Positions 31,413 through 40,795 of a stretch of 40,962 nucleotides of DNA are shown piece by piece. The notes below the pieces were generated by a model, which did not search any database, was not told the DNA's origin, and saw only the letters and a list, made by a program, of their open reading frames with translations. Made by a program: the position numbers and the translations under genes. Source of the DNA: Verrucomicrobiota bacterium (GTDB lineage: Bacteria > Verrucomicrobiota > Verrucomicrobiia > Limisphaerales > VHCN01); the NCBI GenBank assembly GCA_016871675.1, contig VHCN01000025.1:1-40962 (forward strand), given 5' to 3'. Numbering within the stretch: the first letter of the stretch is position 1; each line of letters starts with the position of its first letter.

Positions 31413-33680
31413 TCAGGCCGCCTGCGGCAACCCGCGCTTCGTGCCGCGCCAAATCCAGGCGCACACGAGCAGCGCGAGCCCGCTTAGCGCAGCGCCCGCC
31501 GCGAGTCGCGGCTCGCGATACTCCAGCACCACGCGCTTTGCCCCCGCGGGCAGCTCGATGGCTTGGAACGCGTGGTTCGCCCGCCACACGCGCGTGGCTT
31601 GGCCATCCACGGTGGCGGTCCAGCCGGGATACCACGTTTGCGCGACGACGAGCATCGCCGCGCCCGCGGTCTCCACCGTTACTTCCACGCGCCGCTGCGT
31701 GAAGCGGGCATCGAGAATCTTGGCACGCGAAGTGTCCGTCGCCTTCACGACGGCGGCGGCTTCCGCCGGGAGCAGAACTTCAACGTCGGGCTGAAACTGC
31801 TTTGAGCCCAGCGCGCGCGATGTGGCCTCGGCATCGGCGAACACCGGCCGCTGGCCGATGCTCACCCACAGACGCGGGCTGGCACGCGGCACGAACTTCA
31901 TCACTTCGCCCGGCGCCGTCACATGCGACACGCCGAGGAAGTCCATCAACCGCGGGAACTCGTTCGTCGAGCCGTAGAGCAACCGGTTCACCTCCGCCGA
32001 CTCGCGGGACACGAGCGTGGTCGCGCCGTTCACCTTTGGCAGGTGGTCGAGGTGGTTCAGGTTGCCCCAAAGCGCGACGCGCTGGGCTAGGAAGTCGTTC
32101 TTAAAGTCCGGCAACATGCGCGTGTGCAGGTCGAGCTCCGCGCGCGGCGAGAGCATCGCGCGCCCCTCGCCCACGCGGGGTGCCGGGTCGAGCTTGTGAT
32201 ACGCCTGCGCCAGCCCCGGCCCGAAGACGTCCGCCGGGATGGTCGGATTCTGTCGCGGGCTGTGCGTAACGAGGTCGAGCCAGAACAGAGCGAGCACGCC
32301 AAGCTGGAGCGCCAACTTCATGGGCTCTCGCGACTGGCCGGCGACCAGCCGCGCCACTGCCAGCACGAGCGCGAACAAGACAACCCGGACCACGGCATTC
32401 ACCGCCGTCGATTGAACGTCATCCGTCGGCAGTGCCGAGTGCTTCGCCCACAACAACACGACTCCGACCACCGCAGCCGCAAGCACTGCGAAAGTGCCCG
32501 CACGTTGAACCTTGAACTTCGAACCTGGACCTTCGCCACAAGCGAACGCCGCCATCAGCGGCAGCGTGAACGCCGTCAGCAAGATGAACTTCACCGGGAA
32601 GCGCATGAACTCGACGGGCGCCAGCATCGCAATTACCGGATAAAGAAACCCGTTCGTCCCCATCGCCATCAGCACCGCGAGCGCCGTCGCCGCCGCGAGC
32701 ACCCACACGCGCCGGTCGCGCATGCGCCACACGGCCAGCGCCGCGAGTGCGAGCACGCCCAGCCCCGCGTAGTAGCTCGGCAGGAACGATTGTCCCGCCT
32801 GCACGTAGATGCCCTGCGGCGTCTTGAAGCAGTGGAACAGCGGCACGATGAAGTTCGCCCAGCCCCACGCCGGCAGCGACCAGAAGCCCGCGCCAAACTC
32901 TCCGCCGCCAAAGCCCCTCGCCCGTTGTGAGACGGACAGCAGTTGGAAAAATGGCATCAAGATCACCGCGCACAAACCGGCCACCAACGCGACGGTCGCG
33001 AGAAACCGGCCGGCGACCTGCCGCTTATTGACCCGTGACCCGTCATCCGTAGTTCCAGCAAGCGCCGCGCACAGCCCCCAAGTCATGAGAATGAGTTCCG
33101 GCGCGCCCGACATCATCTGCATCGCGCCGGCGAGCGCGGCAAGGACGACGTTCCGGCCGCCTTCCGCGCCCGCGCGTTGCACGAGCAGCACCACCCACGG
33201 CATCCAGCCGAACGTGACGAGGTAGTTCGGATAGATGTGGCTTGTCAGCGACGTGCCGCCGAACACGAACGCCACGCCCGCGACGCCCGCGGCGAAGGAC
33301 GAACCCGTCCAGCGATGCGCCAGCGCGTGCATGCCAAGGCCGCCGAGCATCCAGTGCGCGAGGCAGAACACGCCCAGCCCCCACGGCAGCGGCAGCAGCA
33401 GGTAGATCAGCGAGCCCGGATACAGCGCGAGCGTGTTCCATTGCGCGAGGAACGGCGCGCCGCAGTTCACGTAGGGATTCCACAGTGGCAGCTCGCCATT
33501 CCAGAAGCACTCGCGCGCGTAGAACACGAACGGATAGCCGAGGAACCCGTAGTCGCGGTAGAAAAACGCGCCCGTCCCGAGCACCACGCCGGGAAACGTG
33601 GCGAACAACAGCACGCCGAGAAGGAGCGCGAAGCGGCGCGGATTAAACCAGGCGGAACCGTCCATTGCGTCATTGGCCAT
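31413..33680 (-). CDS. YfhO-like multi-spanning membrane protein, copy A
   Basis: The 755-residue protein has about twelve hydrophobic helices and a soluble, periplasmic C-terminal part. Near the N-terminus it carries [20 protein letters not shown] and [20 protein letters not shown]. These match YfhO-like and other GT-C type membrane glycosyltransferases, where an acidic residue in the first loop (here the aspartate in YRD) is catalytic and a lipid-linked sugar is the donor. The C-terminal segment ([40 protein letters not shown]) is the beta domain common to YfhO proteins. Its start overlaps the end of copy B by 11 bases. It is probably an enzyme of cell-surface glycosylation; donor and acceptor are unknown. 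Confidence 0.82.
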   Translation of the reverse strand: MANDAMDGSAWFNPRRFALLLGVLLFATFPGVVLGTGAFFYRDYGFLGYPFVFYARECFWNGELPLWNPYVNCGAPFLAQWNTLALYPGSLIYLLLPLPWGLGVFCLAHWMLGGLGMHALAHRWTGSSFAAGVAGVAFVFGGTSLTSHIYPNYLVTFGWMPWVVLLVQRAGAEGGRNVVLAALAGAMQMMSGAPELILMTWGLCAALAGTTDDGSRVNKRQVAGRFLATVALVAGLCAVILMPFFQLLSVSQRARGFGGGEFGAGFWSLPAWGWANFIVPLFHCFKTPQGIYVQAGQSFLPSYYAGLGVLALAALAVWRMRDRRVWVLAAATALAVLMAMGTNGFLYPVIAMLAPVEFMRFPVKFILLTAFTLPLMAAFACGEGPGSKFKVQRAGTFAVLAAAVVGVVLLWAKHSALPTDDVQSTAVNAVVRVVLFALVLAVARLVAGQSREPMKLALQLGVLALFWLDLVTHSPRQNPTIPADVFGPGLAQAYHKLDPAPRVGEGRAMLSPRAELDLHTRMLPDFKNDFLAQRVALWGNLNHLDHLPKVNGATTLVSRESAEVNRLLYGSTNEFPRLMDFLGVSHVTAPGEVMKFVPRASPRLWVSIGQRPVFADAEATSRALGSKQFQPDVEVLLPAEAAAVVKATDTSRAKILDARFTQRRVEVTVETAGAAMLVVAQTWYPGWTATVDGQATRVWRANHAFQAIELPAGAKRVVLEYREPRLAAGAALSGLALLVCAWIWRGTKRGLPQAA

Positions 33681-36033
33681 GGGTCAATCGCTTCCCCCGC
33701 CTCCACATCACGCCGCACACGGCAAGCGCGGCGAGCGAGATGAGGCAGCCGATGCGGAACTTCCGGTCTTCATACGCGAGGCGCACGCGGTGCGTGCCCG
33801 CGGGAACTTCAAGCGCCTGAAACGCGTGGTTCGCGCGCAGCAGCGGCACGGGCTTGTCGTCCACGTATGCCTTCCACGGATGATAAAACGTCTGCGCGAT
33901 GGCGACGAGGGCGGGGACGTCCGCCGTGACTTCGCATTCCACACGATTTGCCGACCAAGACTGCTCGCGAAGGCTCGCCAATGACGGGCCGGTCACCGCA
34001 ACCTTCGACCGGTATTCGGCCGGCAGGTGCACCTGGCCCCGTGGGTCGAACAAACCAGAGAATAGCAACTGCAATGTAGCCGAACTTTCCCTCTTCTCCC
34101 CGAACAGGGGCCGTTGACCGGCAGTGATGAATGGGAGACTTGATGGCCGACTCACCCCGGCAAGATTCGTCATCCCTGTGAGCACGTTTCCCACCCCAAG
34201 GAAGTTCAACAGCGCTTCGCTTGGCGCTGCATTCGAGGCGTAAATCCAGCTTTGCAACTCGTCCTGCTCGCGAATGCGCAGCGTGGAGGAGCCGTTCACC
34301 TTCGGCACACCGTCGAGCGCGTTGAGGTTCGACCAGAACGCGCGCCGCTTGAGGGCGAATTCCTGCGCCCAGTTCGTGGCACCGATGTGGAGCAGCGTCC
34401 GCTCGGCATCAGGCGAGATCATCAGCCGGCCATCGCCAGGCCTGAGCGCGATGCCTGTGGCTTCACGGCCGAGATTCGGCGCGAAGAGCTTCGCATCGAG
34501 CGTCGGATTCTGGTTCTTCAGATGCGTCAATCCGTCCGCCGCAATCAAGGCAAGTGTTGCAAGCCCTGCGAGCAAGCTCGTGCGCTGGCGCGGTCCGGCG
34601 CAGGCGTTGAACAGCATCGCCAGCGAACAACCGAAGAACAGCATCCGACCAACCGTGTTCGCCACGGTTTCGTCGAAGCGGTCGTAGGTCAGCGGGTGGC
34701 CGCGCATCCACCACAGCACGAGCAGCGCGATCGCCGGCACCAGCGTGGCGAGGACGAGCAGCGGCTGCCATTCAGTCGCCGATGGCCGATGGCCCATGGC
34801 CCATGGACCTGATGCCGTCGCGTCGCTCGCGCCGTCACGGGACAGGCACCACTTCACGCCGAATGCCGCGAGCAGCGACACGACGAACGCGACGAGGATC
34901 AGGAACTTCACCAGGTAGCGCGCGATGCCCACGACCGGGATGACCTTGTGCAGGAGCGGGAAGAGCGGCCCGTTGTTGCCCATCGCCAGGAGCACGGCGA
35001 CCACGCCAAGCGCGGCGAGCAGCACCACGCGGCGGTCGCGCACGCGCCACACGGCCAGCGCCGCGAGCGCGAGCGCGGCGGCGCCTGCGTAACACGAGGT
35101 GAGGAACTCCTGTCCCTGCATGAAATAGAACTCCTGCGGCGACATCGCGCAGCGGAACATCGGCACGAGCAGGTTCGCCCAGCCCCACGCGGGCAGCGCC
35201 CACTTGCCGACGGCCTGCGACGGGTCGCGCTGCGAATGCGTGAGCAGGTCGAAGAATGGCAGCAGTTGCGCGGCACAAAGGGCCGAGACGAGTGCGAGGA
35301 TGAGCGCAAATCGCAATCCGTAATGCGTCACCGGAACCCGGCTTCCGTCTTCCGTCTTTCGTTCCACGGATTCCACCGACAGAAGGCCGCCCAGCACGAT
35401 CCACGTGAACACCACAATCTCCGGCGTGCCCGCAAGCATCTGCATCGAGGCGGCGAGCGCGGCGAGGACGACTGTGCGGCCGCCTTCCTTCCACGCGCGC
35501 TGGACAAGCAGCACAACCCACGGCATCCAGCCGAGGGCGACGGTGTAGTTCGGCCAGATGAGGCACGCGAGCGTGATGCCGTTGAAGACGAACACCGTTC
35601 CCGCGACAGCCGCGCCGAAGCGCGAATGGGTCCAACGCTCCGCCAGCTTGAACATGCCGATGCCGCCGAGCCACAAGTGCAGGAGGCAGAACACACCGAG
35701 CGACCACGGCAGCGGAAGCAGCACGTAGAACAGCGTGCCCGGATAGAGCACCATCGTGCCCCATTGCGCGAGGAAGGGCGCGCCGCAGTTGCTCAGCGGG
35801 TTCCACAGCGGCAATTCGCCCGACCAAATGGACTCGCGATGGTAATGCACAAATGGATACGCGAGCACGCCGTAGTCCGAGCGGAAAAACGACTCCGCGC
35901 CGAGCCACACCGTCGGGAATGCGGCGAACAGCGCCGCGAGCAGAAACAGCGCGAACCTCGGCAGCGTGAAACACGCGTCGAGTGTGGCAACACGGCCGCC
36001 CGCGCCCGCCGGAATGGTTGCATCACGGCTCAT
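33670..36033 (-). CDS. YfhO-like multi-spanning membrane protein, copy B
   Basis: The 787-residue protein is a paralogue of copy A, clearly similar over its whole length: [40 protein letters not shown], the repeated [13 protein letters not shown]-type segment ([19 protein letters not shown]), and the C-terminal AQTFYHPWKAYVDDKPVPLL. It therefore arose from a tandem duplication. Multiple membrane helices are followed by a periplasmic beta domain. The aspartate in FRSDYG corresponds to the YRDYG of copy A. It overlaps the upstream truncated copy by 11 bases and the downstream copy A by 11 bases, so the three are translated in series. Function is inferred as for copy A: a GT-C-like transfer from a lipid-linked sugar. 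Confidence 0.82.
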   Translation of the reverse strand: MSRDATIPAGAGGRVATLDACFTLPRFALFLLAALFAAFPTVWLGAESFFRSDYGVLAYPFVHYHRESIWSGELPLWNPLSNCGAPFLAQWGTMVLYPGTLFYVLLPLPWSLGVFCLLHLWLGGIGMFKLAERWTHSRFGAAVAGTVFVFNGITLACLIWPNYTVALGWMPWVVLLVQRAWKEGGRTVVLAALAASMQMLAGTPEIVVFTWIVLGGLLSVESVERKTEDGSRVPVTHYGLRFALILALVSALCAAQLLPFFDLLTHSQRDPSQAVGKWALPAWGWANLLVPMFRCAMSPQEFYFMQGQEFLTSCYAGAAALALAALAVWRVRDRRVVLLAALGVVAVLLAMGNNGPLFPLLHKVIPVVGIARYLVKFLILVAFVVSLLAAFGVKWCLSRDGASDATASGPWAMGHRPSATEWQPLLVLATLVPAIALLVLWWMRGHPLTYDRFDETVANTVGRMLFFGCSLAMLFNACAGPRQRTSLLAGLATLALIAADGLTHLKNQNPTLDAKLFAPNLGREATGIALRPGDGRLMISPDAERTLLHIGATNWAQEFALKRRAFWSNLNALDGVPKVNGSSTLRIREQDELQSWIYASNAAPSEALLNFLGVGNVLTGMTNLAGVSRPSSLPFITAGQRPLFGEKRESSATLQLLFSGLFDPRGQVHLPAEYRSKVAVTGPSLASLREQSWSANRVECEVTADVPALVAIAQTFYHPWKAYVDDKPVPLLRANHAFQALEVPAGTHRVRLAYEDRKFRIGCLISLAALAVCGVMWRRGKRLTHGQ

Positions 36034-36379
36034 TCGGAGCGCCTCGGCGAAACCGCGAGACTGCGAGTCCAGCCACGCAGATCAACAGCCCGGTCATCGA
36101 CAGCAGCACGCCAAGCCGGAATGCCCTGTCCTCATACACCACGCGCACGCGGCTCGAGCCGGCGGGCACTTCGAGCGCTTGATACGCGCGGTTCGCGCGC
36201 CAAAGGGTCGTGGGCTGGTCGTTCACGCAGGCTCGCCACGGATGATACCAAGTCTGCGCGAGCACCACGAGCGCGGGGTGGAGCACGAACAGGATCAACG
36301 CGACGAGCGCGAGGAAGCGGCCGGGAGTGAAATGCGCGCCCACCTCGCTGATCGGGCGGGCGGGCACGGAGGCGGTCAT
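36023..36379 (-). pseudogene. Internally deleted third YfhO-like copy (118 codons, open)
   Basis: The 118-codon frame joins what looks like the N-terminal start of a YfhO copy (AHFTPGRFLALVALILF, compare FTLPRFALFLLAALFA in copy B) to the C-terminal end of such a protein (VLAQTWYHPWRACVNDQP, then RANRAYQALEVPAG and YEDRAFRLG). The junction falls near residues 32-37, about 36268-36286. About 650 residues, including all but the first helix and the beta domain tail, are missing. The frame is still open, has an ATG at 36379 and keeps the 11-base overlap with the following copy, so it may be expressed. It is listed as a pseudogene because the catalytic part is gone. A functional small protein is the alternative. 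Confidence 0.7.
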
Positions 36380-36448
36380 GCGCGATGAGTTTTCCAAAAA
36401 CTGCAAGCCACCCAAAGGCAAAAGTCCGGCGACCCGCGGGGCAGGTCG

Positions 36449-39400
36449 TCAACGCGCGCCCGCGCGGGGCGGGGCCGCGCCGGTTTCGAGAAACGCGATC
36501 AGGTCGAGGATTTCGTCGCGCGACAGGGTGTCGAGGAGATTGCCCGGCATCGGCGAGACGGCGGAGACGCGGCTCGATTTGACGGCGGCCTTCGGCACGC
36601 GCGCGACCTGCTCGGGCGCGAGTGACGTGCGGATGTGGAGCACGCCGGCTTCCTCGCGCACGAACTGGCCGGCCACGGTCGAGCCGTCCTGCAGCGTGTA
36701 TTCCGTGCCGCGGTGCTTCTCGTCCACCACGCGCGAAGGATCGAGCATGGATTCGAGCATCGCGCGGCGGTCGAAGCGACGCCCGACATCGGTGAGATCC
36801 GGCCCGAGGCCGGCGCCTTCGCCGCCGAAGCGGTGGCACGCGGTGCACTGCGCCGCGGCGAACGCCTCGCGGCCGAGCTTGATGGATCGGCCCTTGAGCG
36901 GCGCGGAGACATCGGCGAGCAAGTCGTCCATCTGCCATTGCCTGACGAATATGCGCGGTTTCGGCGGCGGCGCCGCGACGGGCTTGGGCGGCGGCGGGTC
37001 GAGCAGCGAGGCGAGCGCGGCGCGCTCGGCACTGGTGAGCGTGGCCATCGCGTCCTTCCGTGTGTCGGCAATGTATGCCGGCAAAGTGCGGCCGCCGGTG
37101 AATCCCGCGGCCTTGTCGAACCACTTGAAGCAGGTGCGGCGCTCGTCGAGCGTCCACCCGCGCGCGACGTTGCGGAGCAGGAACATGAACTGCAACTGCT
37201 CCTCCTGCGACTTCGCGCGCGCGACGAGCGGCAGCGTCTTGCGGACGACGTTTTGTGATTCGAGGTAGACCAGCAACTCGCACAACTCGGCGTTGAGACG
37301 CGGGCTCGAAGTCGGATAGATGGAATCGAATCTCGCCGCCATGCGCGCACACGTCGCAGCATCGGGCCGGCCCAAGCGGACGAACGCGAGCTGATAAGTT
37401 CGGCACAGGTCAACCCGCTGGCCGTCGGAGAGCTTTGCCCACGGCAGTTGGTCAAGCGCATCGAGCAAGGCAGGCTGCGAGTTCGTGCCGCCGCTGCGGG
37501 CAAGCGCGAGGAGCGCCGTGAGCGCGGCTGGTGTGCGGCGTTCGTTCAATGCGCGCTGCTGCCAGCTTGCGGCGTCCTGATGCTCGATGGCGACTCGCGC
37601 CGCGTGGCGAATCCACGGGTCACCGCTTCCCAGTTGGGGCCAGGCAACGTCCACGGCTGCGGCGGATTGCTTCCCGTGATGCGCCTCGAGTTGGCGACGG
37701 AGTTCCCTCGCCTCGGCGGCTTCGCGCTCGAGTTTCAAATCCGCAGCGCGCGGCGCGGCCGGTTCCGAGGGCTTCACGCCAGCGACGCGATACAAGCCCG
37801 CCTGCGTCCCGCGTCCGCCGGTCGTGAACCACATCGCGCCGTCGGGGCCGAACACCATGTCGGTCACGTTCAGCGGCCTGCCGGTGAGAAACGCCTCGGT
37901 CGCGCCCGAATAGCTCGCGCCTTTCGGCTTCAGATGCACGGCGAGGATGCGGCCGTAAGCCCAGTCGCAGATGAAGAGCGCGTCGCGATACTTCGCGGGG
38001 AAGTTCGCCGAGTTGCAGAACGCCACGCCGGTGGGTGATGCCACGCCGATGTCCGCCACGGGCGCGAGCGCGTCCGGCCAGTCGGTGGGCCACATGCTCG
38101 TGCCGCGGCGCCAGCCGTATTCGCCGCCGGAGACGACGTGATGCACGCGGTTGGGCCGATACCACGGCGCGCCGACGTCCCATTCCATGTCGGCGTCGAA
38201 CGTGAACATCTCGCCGTGACGGTTGAACGCGAGGTCGTAGGGATTGCGGAAGCCACCGGCGACGATTTCCCAGCGCGTGCCTTCGGCGTCTGTGCGCATC
38301 ACGTGGCCGCACGGTGCTTTCGCGTCGCTGTCGAAGAGGCGGTTGTCCCACGGGCACGGCAGCAGCCGGTCCTCGGCGAAGTTCTTGTAAGGCGATGTCG
38401 GCGCGAGGTCCGCGGGCAGCCGCACGTTGTTGCCGTGGACGAAGTAGATCATGCCGTCCGGTCCAAGCGCCAGGCCGTTGCGCCCGTGGCCGACGCCGCC
38501 CCCGGTGGACTTGAGCAGCTTGACCTCGTCGAACGTGTCGTCGCCGCGCGTCGAGCGGAGGCGGTAGAGCGCCTTCGAGTTGTTGGCGTTCACGTAGAGC
38601 GCGCCGTGCGCGTAAAGCAGGCCGCGGCATTCGAGGAGGTTCTCGTTGATGACCTCGACCTTCGCGACGCCGCCGACCGGCGCGAGCGTGAAGCGCAGCA
38701 GGCCGGACTTTTCGCGCGCGACCGTGAGCCGGCCCTGCGGGTCGAACGCGAGGCTGACCCACGAGCCCTCGTCCTCCTGCGCCGAGCGGACGAGCTCGAC
38801 TGCGAAGCCCGGCGGCGCGGTGATGTTCGCGACGGGCGTGGCCTGCTTGGTGCCGAGGCTGCCGCGCCACGCGTTGTAGGCGTCGAACGAGCGCGTCGGG
38901 TCGAACGGGTCGCCCCACGGCGGCGGGCCGGCGGGGCCGAGCACTTGCACACGCGCCCAGTCCACCGCGACGAATGCGCCCGTGACGGGGTTCGTCGCGG
39001 CCGTCGTCGAGGCAAGCCACGAGCCGTCGGACAGAATGTGCGCGTTCACGGCGGTCACGAGCTTGAAAAGAAGCGCGGGCGAGTTCGTGGGATTGGAGGC
39101 GCGGACCTCGATGGCGTTTGCGCCCGGACGGAGCAGCGACGAAACATCTGTGGTCGAGGCACGGAGGAAGCCGTGTGAAACCGCGGCGGGCTTGCCGTTG
39201 ATGAACACGGCGGCTTCTCCGGAGCAAGCCACGGATAATCCGGCCGCGCCGGGCGCAGCGGCGAGGTTGAAGCGCTTGACAAAGAACACCGCGGCGCCGG
39301 GCGCTGGAACCGTTGCCGCGCGAATCCACTGGGGCGCAGCGACCGCCGAGGAGGCCGCGGCAAAACAGACGAGGGCGCAGAGGAGCCGGCGCGGCCCGTG

Positions 39401-39469
39401 GATGCGAGCGAGAGGACTTGAACCTCCAACCCTTGCGGGACCAGATCCTAAGTCTGGCGCGTCTGCCAT
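36449..39469 (-). CDS. Secreted beta-propeller protein with C-terminal cytochrome c domain (PVC-type CxxCH)
   Basis: The protein has about 1,000 residues. A signal-like segment (RRLLCALVCFAAASSAVAAP) is followed by a jelly-roll-like accessory domain with VFINGKPAAVSHGF. Next is a glucose/sorbosone dehydrogenase-like beta-propeller (ALGPDGMIYFVHG, GGFRNPYDLAFNRHGEMF, DMVFGPDGAMWFTTGGRG), a helical repeat region, and a C-terminal cytochrome c domain with CTACH (36833-36847) and a later Met ligand candidate. This architecture is common in Planctomycetota and Verrucomicrobiota and is linked to carbohydrate oxidation. The start is a problem: no ATG, GTG or TTG lies in frame between the tRNA-Leu 3' end and the signal peptide. 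I used the nearest ATG (39469), inside the tRNA; the true start may be a rare codon near 39403. Confidence 0.8.
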   Translation of the reverse strand: MADAPDLGSGPARVGGSSPLARIHGPRRLLCALVCFAAASSAVAAPQWIRAATVPAPGAAVFFVKRFNLAAAPGAAGLSVACSGEAAVFINGKPAAVSHGFLRASTTDVSSLLRPGANAIEVRASNPTNSPALLFKLVTAVNAHILSDGSWLASTTAATNPVTGAFVAVDWARVQVLGPAGPPPWGDPFDPTRSFDAYNAWRGSLGTKQATPVANITAPPGFAVELVRSAQEDEGSWVSLAFDPQGRLTVAREKSGLLRFTLAPVGGVAKVEVINENLLECRGLLYAHGALYVNANNSKALYRLRSTRGDDTFDEVKLLKSTGGGVGHGRNGLALGPDGMIYFVHGNNVRLPADLAPTSPYKNFAEDRLLPCPWDNRLFDSDAKAPCGHVMRTDAEGTRWEIVAGGFRNPYDLAFNRHGEMFTFDADMEWDVGAPWYRPNRVHHVVSGGEYGWRRGTSMWPTDWPDALAPVADIGVASPTGVAFCNSANFPAKYRDALFICDWAYGRILAVHLKPKGASYSGATEAFLTGRPLNVTDMVFGPDGAMWFTTGGRGTQAGLYRVAGVKPSEPAAPRAADLKLEREAAEARELRRQLEAHHGKQSAAAVDVAWPQLGSGDPWIRHAARVAIEHQDAASWQQRALNERRTPAALTALLALARSGGTNSQPALLDALDQLPWAKLSDGQRVDLCRTYQLAFVRLGRPDAATCARMAARFDSIYPTSSPRLNAELCELLVYLESQNVVRKTLPLVARAKSQEEQLQFMFLLRNVARGWTLDERRTCFKWFDKAAGFTGGRTLPAYIADTRKDAMATLTSAERAALASLLDPPPPKPVAAPPPKPRIFVRQWQMDDLLADVSAPLKGRSIKLGREAFAAAQCTACHRFGGEGAGLGPDLTDVGRRFDRRAMLESMLDPSRVVDEKHRGTEYTLQDGSTVAGQFVREEAGVLHIRTSLAPEQVARVPKAAVKSSRVSAVSPMPGNLLDTLSRDEILDLIAFLETGAAPPRAGAR

Positions 39470-39483
39470 TCCGCCACGCTCGC
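39403..39483 (-). tRNA. tRNA-Leu(UAG)
   Basis: The minus strand folds into a complete class II tRNA. The acceptor stem GCGAGCG pairs with CGCTCGC. The anticodon arm is CCAGA-CTTAGGA-TCTGG, with anticodon TAG reading CUA and other CUN leucine codons. The long variable arm includes CCCGCAAGGG, and the T-arm is GGAGG-TTCAAGT-CCTCT. The D-arm has the GGAATGGCAGACGC pattern of leucine tRNAs. The discriminator base is A at 39403; CCA is not encoded. It lies head to tail with the large cytochrome gene, whose open frame runs through it. Confidence 0.95.
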
Positions 39484-39849
39484 TGGAGTTGAGGGGCCGC
39501 ATTGTGTTCCGCCGGACGCTGCTGGCTCGGAACGCTAGCAGCGGGCGCGCGGCGGGCGCAAGCCCGTTGCCTCATGGAAAAGGTCGGGGGAGGATTCTGA
39601 GCCGTGAGGCATGAAGGACCCGCTCACGTTCGGGGTCGCGGGACACTACACGCTAGTGGACATCCTCATCCGTCCCGCGCCGACCACGGCAAACAACACG
39701 ACGTTCATTCCGGGGGCGAACATCCCCTCGGGCTGGCCGCTCATTCCGTCCGGCTTGGCCAACGGCTCGGTGGCTGCGCCCACCACGAGATGCCACGCTG
39801 ACAGGTCTTCGCAACGCCGCGCCGACGTGGTAGGAAGAGGCCGTTCGCC
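39484..39849. other. Intergenic region without a convincing gene
   Basis: This 366-base stretch separates the tRNA-Leu gene from the PIG-L gene. Both strands have open frames, but neither gives a recognisable product; the plus-strand frame starting at 39611 (MKDPLTFGVAGHYTLVD) runs into the PIG-L gene in another frame. It should hold the tRNA promoter on the minus strand and the PIG-L promoter on the plus strand, but I see no good -35/-10 pair. A GGAAGAGG sequence just before the PIG-L ATG could be a ribosome binding site. Confidence 0.5.
39517..39543. repeat. Hairpin with 7-bp stem upstream of tRNA-Leu
   Basis: The arms cgctgct and agcagcg pair perfectly across a 13-base loop. No T-run follows on either strand, so it is not a typical terminator. 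It lies 34 bases upstream of the tRNA 5' end. Confidence 0.4.
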
Positions 39850-40641
39850 ATGCCAACTGCCATCGCCATCGCCGCGCATCCGGACGACATCGAGTTCCAA
39901 GTCGCCGGCACGCTCGTCTTGCTCCAGCAGGCCGGGTGGGAAACGCACTATCTCAACCTCTCCACCGGCAACTGCGGCAGCGCGACGATGAGCGCCGCCC
40001 GGACGCGTCGCGTGCGCCTCGCCGAGGGCGAGGCCGCCGCGCGACTGCTCGGCGCGCACTTCCACCCGCCGATGTGCGATGACCTCGAGATTCTTTACGA
40101 CCTTGCCACGCTGCGCCGGCTTGCATCGGTCCTCCGCGCCGTGAAGCCGTCGGTCGTGCTTACGCATTCGCCTCGCGATTACATGGAGGATCACATGAAC
40201 ACCTGCCGCCTCGCGGTCACCGCCGCGTTCTCGCGCGGGATGCCGAATTTCAAGGTCACGCCACATCGCGCGCCGTCCGACGCCGACGTGACGCTCTATC
40301 ACTTCATGCCGCACGGGTTGTGCGACGGGTTGCGCGAGCCCGTGGTGCCCCACGCGTTTGTGAACACGACTCCGGTCCACACGACAAAACTCGCCGCGCT
40401 CGCCGCGCACAAATCGCAGCAAGGCTGGCTCGACGTCAGCCAGGGGATGAACTCCTACCTCCAGACGATGGAGGACAGCTCGCGTGAACTCGGCCGGATG
40501 TCGCGGAAATTCAAGCTCGCCGAAGGGCTGCGCCGGCATCTGCACCTCGGTTTCAGCGGCTCGCCCGTGGACCCGCTGCGCGACGCTCTCGGGAAAAACT
40601 ACCTTCTGAACCGGCGCGCGACGGCGAGGCACGAGGCTTGA
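39850..40641 (+). CDS. PIG-L family zinc-dependent deacetylase
   Basis: The 263-residue protein has the PIG-L/LmbE fold. The zinc motif is AHPDD at residues 9-13 (AIAAHPDDIEFQVAGTL), with H10, D12 and D13, and the second zinc site is in the segment LTHSPRDYMEDHMNTCRL, with H115 the probable third ligand. These enzymes remove N-acetyl groups from N-acetylglucosamine-containing glycans or lipids, or act on mycothiol and bacillithiol precursors. The length is normal. Further conserved-looking features are LYHFMPHG and the C-terminal LGKNYLLNRRA. The ATG at 39850 is preceded by a GGAAGAGG sequence about nine bases upstream. The substrate is unknown; neighbouring surface-glycan genes are compatible with a sugar substrate. 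Confidence 0.9.
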   Translation: MPTAIAIAAHPDDIEFQVAGTLVLLQQAGWETHYLNLSTGNCGSATMSAARTRRVRLAEGEAAARLLGAHFHPPMCDDLEILYDLATLRRLASVLRAVKPSVVLTHSPRDYMEDHMNTCRLAVTAAFSRGMPNFKVTPHRAPSDADVTLYHFMPHGLCDGLREPVVPHAFVNTTPVHTTKLAALAAHKSQQGWLDVSQGMNSYLQTMEDSSRELGRMSRKFKLAEGLRRHLHLGFSGSPVDPLRDALGKNYLLNRRATARHEA

Positions 40642-40795
40642 CCGAAGCAACCCAGAATTCCCGTGGCTACACTTCCGCCATCGGCGATGTGCACCAGAAG
40701 GTGCTGCCCTTCCCCACCGTGCCGCGCGGCATGACCGGCATTGGCAACGGCAGGTTTGATGTGGCGCTCCACAAGGCTCTGTCCCGTTGGAAAGG

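Noticed and set aside
31291-31635. Upstream extension of the prepilin open frame
   Set aside because: It overlaps the C-terminal coding part of the YfhO-like gene on the same strand in another frame and lacks a leader pattern; the prepilin signal starts at 31290 or 31263.
39470-39502. N-terminal extension of the cytochrome protein to the ATG at 39502
   Set aside because: The peptide is translated from the tRNA-Leu gene and its upstream base; it is not a signal peptide.
39611-39991. 126-codon plus-strand frame upstream of PIG-L
   Set aside because: No family match; its second half overlaps PIG-L in another frame with shadow-like composition.
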